A stretch of DNA of 7,319 nucleotides from Acidobacteriaceae bacterium (GTDB lineage: Bacteria; Acidobacteriota; Terriglobia; Terriglobales; Acidobacteriaceae): NCBI GenBank assembly GCA_003168235.1, contig PMSZ01000298.1, positions 1,610 to 8,928 on the forward strand, in the 5' to 3' direction. Each line of letters begins with the position of its first letter. Positions within the stretch are counted from its first letter, which is position 1. The notes beneath the pieces are model-generated. The model had not been told where the DNA came from. It did no database searches and saw only the letters and a program-made list of their open reading frames with translations. Positions 1-5,492 of this stretch are shown piece after piece. A program made the position numbers and the translations under genes.

Positions 1-112
1 ACGGACGCAAGAGCTGAAAATCTATACCAGCAGACACCGGTCCTGTCTCCGTAGTTCTTCACCATTCGCACATCAATGTGCTCATTTGAGCGCGAGATGC
101 ATCGCCGAATTG

Positions 113-122
113 TGGTTAACCA
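113..122. promoter_or_regulatory. 10-bp perfect palindrome upstream of the chemoreceptor promoter
   Basis: TGGTTAACCA reads the same on both strands and ends 17 bases before the -35 element of the sigma-28 promoter at 140-166. A dimeric regulator could bind such a site, and its position upstream of -35 would suit an activator. No regulator is recognised. A 10-bp palindrome can also occur by chance, so this is only a candidate operator. Confidence 0.25.
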
Positions 123-139
123 ACCCAGGAGACGTTTTC

Positions 140-166
140 TAAAGCTTCCCGGACGACCGCCGATTA
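140..166 (+). promoter_or_regulatory. sigma-28 (FliA) type promoter
   Basis: The -35 element TAAAGCTT (140-147) is followed by exactly 11 bases and then the -10 element GCCGATTA (159-166). The established flagellar sigma factor consensus is TAAAGTTT-N11-GCCGATAA, so each half matches 7 of 8 bases at the correct spacing. Transcription would start near 173, leaving a leader of about 20 bases before the ATG at 195. FliA normally drives late flagellar and chemotaxis genes, and the gene downstream is a chemoreceptor, which independently supports the call. No competing sigma-70 promoter of similar quality is seen in 1-194. Confidence 0.82.
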
Positions 167-194
167 GTGATCTAGAAATACTCGTTTCTCCTCC

Positions 195-2195
195 ATGACT
201 GCTAGAGCAAGCGGGTTGAGATTCACTTTCGGCAAGAAGCTGGGCACCAGCTTTGGAGTTATCCTCGCCTTGGCTGTCCTCGGTTCGACCATAAGCTATA
301 TAAAATTGGCCGCGGTCATCCAGGATGTGGATGCAACGTTCGAACTGCGCTTTCCCTCGAGCGAGGCCATCAATGTTTTGCAGCGCGATATGAATATGAC
401 TTCGGTCAAAGCCCGCCAAGCCATCCTGGCGGGATCGCAGCCGGATCGGAGAGAGGTAGCGCAGAAAGCGTGGGAAAAAACCTGGGGGACGGTTGCAAAA
501 GATCTCGTGACCTTCGACGCCTTGGCTCCTAAGTGGGTGCTTCAGACGAATCGGGACCGCCTGGCTGAAATTAAGCAGCGGCTAACCGTCCTTCATGATG
601 CCCAGCAGGAAGCGATTGGTCACGCTGTTGGAGACCGCGACGATGTCATCAAAGCGGGGAACGAATACACCGACCGGGGAACATCGGCGGCGGAAGCCGT
701 CCGGCAAACCACCGAGGCTATGTCGGATTCGTTCCATGTGCTTCTGGAAAAGAACAAAGCCGATGTGCATGCGGCAAGTCGCGCGCTCAAGATGACCTTG
801 GGAGCCACGACCCTGAGCGCGCTGGGCTTTGGCATAGTCGCTGCGATTGTTCTCAGCCGCCGTACCGCCTCCAGGCTCAAGCGACTGACCCAGATGATTC
901 AGGACATCGCCGAAGGCGAGGGCGATATCACCAGGCGCCTCGAGGCGTCCGTCGGTTTCGGCAATGACGAACTGGGCGAAGTCAGCCGTTTCTTCAATTT
1001 GTTCATGGACAAGCTCCAGGAAATCCTTCGGGGCATCTCCTCCCATACCCAGAAGCTCGCCGCCGCCAGTCAGCAGTTGCTGGCAGCCAGTGAGCAGATC
1101 ACTAGCAATTCCGCAGAAACCGCCAACCAATCCACCTCCGTCTCTCAGGTCACGCAGCAGGTTTCCCAGAACCTCCAGAGCCTTTCGACCGGCGCCGGCG
1201 AGATGACCTCGACCATCCAAAGCATCGCCGCGAACGCGCATGAAGCCGCCAAAGTGGCGTCATCCGCGGTTAGCTCGGCCGAGACCGCCACTGCCACAGT
1301 CGCTAAGCTGGGTCATTCCAGCCTGGAGATCGGAGAAGTCATCAAGGTCATCACTACGATCGCGCAGCAGACGAATTTGCTGGCCTTGAACGCCACCATC
1401 GAAGCTGCTCGCGCCGGAGAGGCTGGCAAAGGTTTTGCGGTCGTCGCCAACGAAGTCAAAGAACTCGCCAAGCAGACAGCTAAAGCCACCGAAGATATCG
1501 GTCTGAAAATCACCGCCATCCAGGTTGACACCAAAGAAGCGGTCGGGGCGATCGGAACGGTGAGCGGCGTCATTCATCAGATCAACACCATCTCGGCAAC
1601 CATCGCAGCGGCAGTTGAAGAACAGAGCGCGACCACCAATGAAATGACGCGTAACGCTAACGAAGCGGCCAGCGGAGCCGCCGACATCTCCGTCAGCATC
1701 GGTGGAGTGGCTCAGGCAGCCGAGGGTACTTCGGCGCGTGCGCAAGAGTCACAAAAAGCTGCGGAGGAACTGGCATCCATTGCGGCCCAACTCACTGAGC
1801 TAATGCGACAGTTCAAGATCGAACGCCAGGACACGCGAGTCGAAATATCCCTACCCGTCCAACTCACTGCGACCGACATCCATGGCAATCCTTTGTCTCA
1901 AAACGTAACGACCGTCAACGTGAGCCGGTCGGGCGCTCTTCTGACCGGCATCCACGGCACTCTTCGCTTAAACAGCAATGTCTCCCTCACCCGCTCCAAC
2001 AGGCGGGAACAGTTTCTCGTTGCGTGGATCGGCGAACAAAATACTTCCCGCTCTGGCCAGCTCGGCGTCTCCTCAATCGGCTCGGCGAGCTCCTTGTGGA
2101 ATGATGTGCTCGAAACCCAGGCCGAGCGGCCCAGAGCAGGAAATTATGCAGAGACTCTTCCGGCAAAGCCAAAGGCGAGAGCACAGAGAGCCTAA
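195..2195 (+). CDS. Methyl-accepting chemotaxis protein with C-terminal PilZ domain
   Basis: Transmembrane chemoreceptor that would signal to CheA/CheW and so to the flagellar motor. Seen in the 666-residue product: a membrane segment at about 17-39, a mostly helical sensor region at about 40-197 (four-helix-bundle type, ligand unknown), a second membrane segment at about 200-220, a HAMP linker at about 221-275, and a long coiled-coil signalling domain at about 280-540. The hairpin tip at 381-425 contains the hallmark IAQQTNLLALNATIEAARAG. A PilZ domain occupies about 541-640, with R544-x3-R548 and N575-x-S577-x2-G580, the two motifs that bind c-di-GMP in this family. The last 25 residues are Ala/Pro/Arg-rich, with no CheR-docking pentapeptide. 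The leader lacks a Shine-Dalgarno site and is pyrimidine-rich (CTCCTCC next to the ATG). An in-frame stop at 168-170 bars an earlier start. A TTG at 216 would begin with LRFTFGKKLG, a common receptor opening, and is a possible alternative. It stands alone behind a sigma-28 promoter. Confidence 0.96.
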   Translation: MTARASGLRFTFGKKLGTSFGVILALAVLGSTISYIKLAAVIQDVDATFELRFPSSEAINVLQRDMNMTSVKARQAILAGSQPDRREVAQKAWEKTWGTVAKDLVTFDALAPKWVLQTNRDRLAEIKQRLTVLHDAQQEAIGHAVGDRDDVIKAGNEYTDRGTSAAEAVRQTTEAMSDSFHVLLEKNKADVHAASRALKMTLGATTLSALGFGIVAAIVLSRRTASRLKRLTQMIQDIAEGEGDITRRLEASVGFGNDELGEVSRFFNLFMDKLQEILRGISSHTQKLAAASQQLLAASEQITSNSAETANQSTSVSQVTQQVSQNLQSLSTGAGEMTSTIQSIAANAHEAAKVASSAVSSAETATATVAKLGHSSLEIGEVIKVITTIAQQTNLLALNATIEAARAGEAGKGFAVVANEVKELAKQTAKATEDIGLKITAIQVDTKEAVGAIGTVSGVIHQINTISATIAAAVEEQSATTNEMTRNANEAASGAADISVSIGGVAQAAEGTSARAQESQKAAEELASIAAQLTELMRQFKIERQDTRVEISLPVQLTATDIHGNPLSQNVTTVNVSRSGALLTGIHGTLRLNSNVSLTRSNRREQFLVAWIGEQNTSRSGQLGVSSIGSASSLWNDVLETQAERPRAGNYAETLPAKPKARAQRA

Positions 2196-2236
2196 ACGGC
2201 GTTGCGGTCACAGTTCCGCGGTGATGCTGCGATAGG

Positions 2237-2279
2237 CTCGCAATGGTCAAATCCTCGGAGTGAACCTCGCAATGATCAA
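2237..2279 (+). repeat. Imperfect 14-bp direct repeat upstream of queG
   Basis: CTCGCAATGGTCAA (2237-2250) recurs as CTCGCAATGATCAA (2266-2279), with 13 of 14 bases identical and the two copies 29 bases apart start to start. The pair lies in the 116-base gap between the chemoreceptor stop and the queG start. It could be a double protein-binding site or the trace of a small local duplication. No recognised regulator motif is present, and I see no terminator or convincing promoter in this gap. Confidence 0.4.
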
Positions 2280-2297
2280 TGATAGCCTTTCGAAGTA

Positions 2298-2322
2298 CGT
2301 GAGTTCGCACCATGAACTCGCG
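2298..2322 (+). promoter_or_regulatory. Hairpin enclosing the queG start codon
   Basis: CGTGAGTTC (2298-2306) can pair with GAACTCGCG (2314-2322): nine consecutive pairs including one G-U, closed by a 7-base loop GCACCAT. The A and U of the queG AUG (2312-2314) lie in the loop and the G begins the stem. No Shine-Dalgarno sequence precedes this start. A 7-codon frame (ATG at 2279, stop TGA at 2300-2302) ends inside the left arm. Translating that mini-frame would open the stem, so translational coupling is possible. The pairing is seen in the sequence; any regulatory role is inference. Confidence 0.4.
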
Positions 2323-3514
2323 AGAGGCAGTGGACCGCTTGCTTATCGGCCTCTCAACTCGCGTCAAACAAGCCGCTCGCGACGCTGGATTCGATCTCTG
2401 CGGCATTGCCCCCGTCCGCGATTTCGGCGAATTGCAAGTCTTTCCCGCCTGGATCGCCGACGGCAAGCACGGCGAAATGAAGTACATGGAATCGCGCGAC
2501 GACGCTGGAGAACTCAAACGCGCATCGCTTCGCCGCGTTGCTCCCTGGGCGCGCAGCGTGATCGCCTGCGCGATCAATTACAACACTGCGTACCCCTACT
2601 CCACTGAGGTGCAGGACGCGAGCCGCGGCTGGATCTCGCGCTATGCTTGGGCGCGTGAGGATTATCACGACGCCGTGCTCCGGCGCTTGCGGAAAGTGGA
2701 AGATGAGTTGCGCCGTTTGCTCGGCTCCCCTGAAAGCGGTTCGATGACAAGTGACAGCCTGCAACTGCGCTCCTACGTCGACACTGGCCCGCTGATCGAG
2801 CGCGTATACGCCAAATATGCAGGCATCGGATGGACCGGCAAGAATACTTGCGTCATTAACCAGAAGCTTGGGTCGTGGCTTTTTCTGGGCGTGATCCTGA
2901 CCTCGCTCGACGTCAAGAAGAACGATTTCACACAAAGCGAGCTGGCCGCCGATCTGCCCGCGCCGGATCGCTGCGGAACTTGCACGCGCTGCATCGCCGC
3001 CTGTCCGACGCAGGCCATTACCGCGCCCGGCGTGCTCGACGCGCGCCTCTGCATTTCCTATTTGACGATCGAAAAGCGGGGCGAAATCCCGGACGAACTG
3101 CGCGCGGACATGGGACGCCACATCTTCGGCTGCGATATCTGCCAGGACGTTTGTCCGTGGAACCGGAAAGCGCCCAAGACTTCCGCGCCAGAATTTCAGC
3201 CGCGCGAGGGATTGGTCAATCCGGCGCTCGACTGGCTGGCCGAAATGCAGCAGGAAGAATTCCGAGAGGTGTTTCGTGGATCTCCAGTAAAACGCACGAA
3301 GCTCTCTGGCTTGCGGCGCAACGCGGTAATCGCGATCGGTAACGGCGGCGATACAAGGTTCGCACCCACGCTCGAGAAGCTTGCCCAGGATAAGGACCTT
3401 ATCGTCGCCGAGCACGCCAAGTGGGCGCTGAACCGGCTCAAGGAGTCCTCAGACACTTGCGAGGATTCTCCGGCAGCGAATCGAACGCCTTCGCTGCCTG
3501 CGTCTCAGACCTAA
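2312..3514 (+). CDS. queG: Epoxyqueuosine reductase (tRNA queuosine modification)
   Basis: QueG is a cytoplasmic, cobalamin-dependent iron-sulfur enzyme that reduces epoxyqueuosine to queuosine in the wobble position of GUN-anticodon tRNAs, the last pathway step. The 400-residue product shows the expected N-terminal part (RVKQAARDAGFDLCGIAP, 17-34) and the active-site segment around VDTGPLIERVYAKYAGIGWTGKNT (156-179), with D157 as the likely catalytic acid. A two-cluster ferredoxin-like domain has C221, C224, C227, C231, C247, C274, C277 and C281, enough for two [4Fe-4S] clusters. A HEAT-like tRNA-contact region (about 330-378) follows, then a low-complexity tail of about 20 residues. The ATG lacks a Shine-Dalgarno site and sits in a hairpin. 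GTG at 2330 or TTG at 2339, after GAGAGG, are alternative starts that would still keep the conserved core. No other queuosine gene is in the window. The 3' end overlaps the convergent acetyltransferase gene by 4 bp. Confidence 0.96.
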   Translation: MNSREAVDRLLIGLSTRVKQAARDAGFDLCGIAPVRDFGELQVFPAWIADGKHGEMKYMESRDDAGELKRASLRRVAPWARSVIACAINYNTAYPYSTEVQDASRGWISRYAWAREDYHDAVLRRLRKVEDELRRLLGSPESGSMTSDSLQLRSYVDTGPLIERVYAKYAGIGWTGKNTCVINQKLGSWLFLGVILTSLDVKKNDFTQSELAADLPAPDRCGTCTRCIAACPTQAITAPGVLDARLCISYLTIEKRGEIPDELRADMGRHIFGCDICQDVCPWNRKAPKTSAPEFQPREGLVNPALDWLAEMQQEEFREVFRGSPVKRTKLSGLRRNAVIAIGNGGDTRFAPTLEKLAQDKDLIVAEHAKWALNRLKESSDTCEDSPAANRTPSLPASQT

Positions 3515-4008
3515 ATATTCTTCCTGTACACCACGAACCCCGAACGCTCGGCCACTTTATCGTAGAGCTTCATCGCCGTGCTATTCGACTCGTGCGTCTG
3601 CCAGTACACGCGCGGCGAACCGGCGAGCTTTGCCTGATCGTAGACGGCGTTGATCAGATTCCTTCCAATTCCTTTGCCGCGGATTGACTCTTTGGTGAAG
3701 AGGTCTTGCAAATAGCAAATGGGTGCGATCGATATAGTGGTGCGATGAAAAAGATAATGTACCAATCCCACCAACTGTCCTTCGTCCTCCGCAACCAGGG
3801 CGTGGACCGGTTCGTAAGCGTCAAAGAAGCGGGTCCAGGTCATCTGCGTGATCGCATCGGGGAGGGATGTCTCGCCGAAACGGCCATAGAACTTGTTGTA
3901 GCCCTCCCAGAGTGGGAGCCACTGCGAATAGTCTGAACGACGTACAAAACGGATCGCCGGACCGATTGCCGGATCGGTTGTCTGTACTTGTGCCGGTGTT
4001 TCGGACAT
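3511..4008 (-). CDS. GNAT family N-acetyltransferase
   Basis: Predicted soluble acetyl-CoA-dependent acetyltransferase of 165 residues; the substrate cannot be read from sequence. Family signs: the acetyl-CoA pyrophosphate loop RGKGIGRNLI at about 110-119 after the beta-4 strand (ICYLQDLFT, 97-105), and the C-terminal motif NSTAMKLYDKVAERSGFVVYRK at about 142-163, where a Tyr often acts as general acid in GNATs. The start was chosen at 4008 because GGAGGG lies 6 bases upstream of that ATG. An in-frame ATG at 4056 would add 16 residues not typical of the family and has no such site. The gene is convergent with queG (stop codons overlapping, 3511-3514) and divergent from the dehydrogenase, with 128 bases between the two starts. 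It could be an amino-acid, diamine or antibiotic acetyltransferase; none is favoured. Confidence 0.92.
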   Translation of the reverse strand: MSETPAQVQTTDPAIGPAIRFVRRSDYSQWLPLWEGYNKFYGRFGETSLPDAITQMTWTRFFDAYEPVHALVAEDEGQLVGLVHYLFHRTTISIAPICYLQDLFTKESIRGKGIGRNLINAVYDQAKLAGSPRVYWQTHESNSTAMKLYDKVAERSGFVVYRKNI

Positions 4009-4087
4009 TCGGCCCTCCAAGATAAGCGAGCAGAGCGGCATTCTTGTGAGCGTCAATCGTACATCCGGCTCGGCATTACAATCGATG

Positions 4088-4123
4088 GTTCAGTTCAGCG
4101 TCAAGTTCAGCGTGAGTTCAGCG
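4088..4123 (+). repeat. Triple GTTCAGCG direct repeat before the dehydrogenase gene
   Basis: Three exact copies of GTTCAGCG occur at 4093-4100, 4105-4112 and 4116-4123. A partial fourth copy, GTTCAG, at 4088-4093 overlaps the first by one base. Start-to-start distances are 12 and 11 bases, close to one helical turn, so a protein could contact all copies from one face. The array ends 13 bases before the ATG at 4137 and lies in the divergent region between two genes. A possible -10 box (TACAAT, 4077-4082, no good -35 match) would put the array at the start of the transcript. An operator is inferred; repeat slippage is the plain alternative. Confidence 0.55.
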
Positions 4124-4136
4124 AAGGCGGTGACCT

Positions 4137-5000
4137 ATGTTCGAAAAAAATCTGCTTCAGGGCAAACGCATCCTCATCACCGGCGGTGGCACTGGCCTCG
4201 GCAAAGCGACAGCCCAGCGATTTATGGAATTGGGCGCCGAGGTCTATATCTGCGGACGGCGGCAGGAGGTTCTCGCCGCAACCGAGCGGGAACTGCGCGA
4301 GGGCGCGTTGTCCGGAAAAAACGGCACGATCCACGCTCATCCCTGCGATGTACGCGACGCGGCGGCTGTCGAGAAAATGATCGACACCATCTGGAGTGCT
4401 GGTCCGCTTGACGCGCTGATGAACAATGCCGCGGGGAATTTTCTCGCGCGAACCGAAGACCTTTCGCTGGGCGCGTTTCAGTCGGTGATTGGCATCGTCC
4501 TGATGGGCACTCTGCACGCTACGCTTGCCTGCGGACGGCGTTGGCTCGCTGCGCGACACAAAGGCGTGGTGCTCAACGTAACCACCACTTACACGACTAC
4601 GGGTTCGGCGTATGTGGTCCCATCGGCGGTAGCGAAATCGGGCGTGCAAGCGCTAACCCGGAGTCTCGCCGTCGAGTGGGGAGACCGTGGCATTCGCATG
4701 AACGCGATCGCTCCCGGCCCGATTCCAACCGAGGGAGCGTTCTCGCGTCTGTTGCCGCGTCCAGATTTCGAGCAGGAGGCGAAGAAACGCATTCCTTTGG
4801 GCCGCTTCGGCACGACCGAAGAGTTTGCCAACCTGGCCGCATTTCTGGTGAGTGACGGCTCCGGCTACATCAATGGAGAAGTCGTGACCATGGATGGCGG
4901 CGAGTGGCTGCAGGGTGCGGGCGAATTCACGACGCTGGGACGGGAGTTGACGGAGAAGGAATGGGAGATGATGAAACCGAGACCCAAACCAAATTCCTAG
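4137..5000 (+). CDS. Short-chain dehydrogenase, 2,4-dienoyl-CoA reductase type
   Basis: Predicted NADPH-dependent SDR enzyme of 287 residues that would reduce 2,4-dienoyl-CoA during beta-oxidation of unsaturated fatty acids. The Rossmann loop TGGGTGLG is at 15-22. NNAAGNF (96-102) is the signature of the mitochondrial DECR1 and Bacillus YkuF group, as opposed to the flavin-dependent FadH of E. coli. Y152 in TTTY, S163 and K167 (VPSAVAK) reproduce the DECR1 spacing of the catalytic Tyr, Ser and Lys, which differs from the usual YxxxK of SDRs. N101 matches the substrate-contacting Asn of DECR1. PGPIPTEGAFSRL (193-205) and YINGEVVTMDGGEW (244-257) also fit the group. The comparison with relatives is from memory. 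AGGCGGTGA just upstream is a weak ribosome site. The gene is single, with the triple repeat immediately upstream; no other fatty-acid gene is nearby. A related trans-2-enoyl-CoA reductase activity is the main alternative. Confidence 0.9.
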   Translation: MFEKNLLQGKRILITGGGTGLGKATAQRFMELGAEVYICGRRQEVLAATERELREGALSGKNGTIHAHPCDVRDAAAVEKMIDTIWSAGPLDALMNNAAGNFLARTEDLSLGAFQSVIGIVLMGTLHATLACGRRWLAARHKGVVLNVTTTYTTTGSAYVVPSAVAKSGVQALTRSLAVEWGDRGIRMNAIAPGPIPTEGAFSRLLPRPDFEQEAKKRIPLGRFGTTEEFANLAAFLVSDGSGYINGEVVTMDGGEWLQGAGEFTTLGRELTEKEWEMMKPRPKPNS

Positions 5001-5058
5001 TCGGAGCTTAAGTCCGATCTCACGCCGGGTTAGTTTTGCACCAGCCGGTTTCGCGGGC

Positions 5059-5097
5059 AAAACGAAAGCGCCCGGACTCGTTAGAGTCATCGGACGC
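5059..5097 (-). terminator. Rho-independent terminator of the tRNA-Arg transcript
   Basis: On the minus strand the 30 bases from 5097 to 5068 fold into a 12-bp stem: GCGTCCG pairs with CGGGCGC (one G-U), then after an AT bulge GACTC pairs with GAGTC around a TAAC loop. TTTCGTTTT follows directly (5067-5059), an interrupted U tract. On the plus strand no T tract follows the hairpin, so the signal is directional. It lies 100 bases beyond the tRNA CCA end. It also stops antisense transcription into the 3' end of the dehydrogenase gene. Confidence 0.65.
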
Positions 5098-5196
5098 TCG
5101 TCGAACAGCCCTCCCCCGAAGTCTGCTCAAGAATGACTCTACGTTCTGATAGCCAGGGCGGGAATGGCCCGAACGGGGGAACGCTATAGCACGAAC

Positions 5197-5273
5197 TGGT
5201 AGGCCCGGCAGGAATCGAACCTGCAACCCTCGGATTAGAAATCCGATGCTCTATCCGCTTGAGCTACGGGCCC
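5197..5273 (-). tRNA. tRNA-Arg (anticodon UCU)
   Basis: The full cloverleaf can be drawn on the minus strand: 7-bp acceptor stem (GGGCCCG with CGGGCCT, first pair G-U), D stem GCTC/GAGC with GGA in the loop, anticodon stem TCGGA/TCCGA enclosing TTTCTAA, a 5-base variable loop, and T stem GCAGG/CCTGC with loop TTCGATT. Discriminator A and CCA are encoded (5199-5197). The anticodon TCT reads AGA and AGG codons. The A after GG in the D loop is the known arginine identity base. Its own -10 box lies 15 bases upstream. The 3' half of such genes is a common phage attachment site, but no repeated copy of the tRNA end occurs in this window. Confidence 0.97.
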
Positions 5274-5474
5274 TCTTTTATGAGGACAGTATAATCCAAC
5301 CCATTCATTTTCCACCAGTTAGGCAGGACGGCAGCGGCGAGCAGATGATTGGCCACTGCACTGTTTTTGGTGCTATTTTCGGCGATCGTGCCCAAACCCT
5401 GCCCGAACTTTTCTTCGAGCCGAATGGCCTTTTCGTCGAGCCGGTCAGCCGTCCCTGATGTCAGCTTCGTCCAT
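5264..5474 (-). pseudogene. Possible small gene or gene remnant between dctA and tRNA-Arg
   Basis: A minus-strand frame stays open for 80 codons, from just after a TAG at 5509-5507 to the TAG at 5266-5264, but has no ATG. From about 5447 its codons look genuine (G or C mostly in third position) and give a plausible peptide including RLDEKAIRLEEKFGQG and SAVANHLLAAAVLPNWW. In another frame an ATG at 5474 starts MDEADIRDG and stops at 5447-5445, exactly where the coding-like frame takes over. One frameshift would join them into a protein of about 70 residues. I do not recognise the product. Its last codons overlap the tRNA promoter and the first bases of the tRNA, which argues for a decayed remnant or chance over a working gene. 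Confidence 0.3.
5288..5293 (-). promoter_or_regulatory. -10 box of the tRNA-Arg gene
   Basis: TATACT on the minus strand matches the sigma-70 -10 consensus TATAAT at 5 of 6 positions. It sits so that transcription would start near 5281, about 8 bases before the tRNA 5' end at 5273. At 16-18 bases upstream only weak -35 candidates such as GTGGAA are found. The position relative to a stable RNA gene makes the call likely despite the poor -35. Confidence 0.6.
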
Positions 5475-5492
5475 AATGTCGTAGCGCTTGAA

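Noticed and set aside
1..54. Frame 1 open from the window edge to a TAG at 52-54, which might be the 3' end of an upstream gene.
   Set aside because: Only 17 codons are visible, frame 2 is also open (to 142), and neither tail resembles a known family, so no gene can be supported.
582..1745. Long minus-strand frames opposite the chemoreceptor gene (582-1241 and 1260-1745).
   Set aside because: They are complements of the MCP signalling region with Gly/Asp/Arg-rich, non-protein-like composition.
2260..2607. Plus-strand frame starting with GTG and overlapping the start of queG.
   Set aside because: Its peptide becomes Arg/Ser-rich after the queG start and shows no domain. The queG frame explains the region.
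2354..3415. A 353-codon open frame on the minus strand.
   Set aside because: It lies wholly antisense to queG, whose motifs are unmistakable. Its peptide looks like the complement of GC-rich codons and matches no family I know.
4009..4056. N-terminal extension of the acetyltransferase from an ATG at 4056.
   Set aside because: The ATG at 4008 has a strong GGAGGG 6 bases upstream, and the extra residues are not like the family.
5001..5017. Near-palindrome TCGGAGCTTAAGTCCGA directly after the dehydrogenase stop, considered as a terminator.
   Set aside because: The stem is only 5 bp with a 7-base loop and no T tract follows.
5197..5273. tRNA-Arg as an integration site of a mobile element.
   Set aside because: No second copy of the tRNA 3' end and no integrase gene occur in the window.
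5246..5458. Plus-strand 70-codon frame beginning inside the tRNA.
   Set aside because: It starts within the tRNA sequence and is the complement of the more coding-like minus-strand frame.
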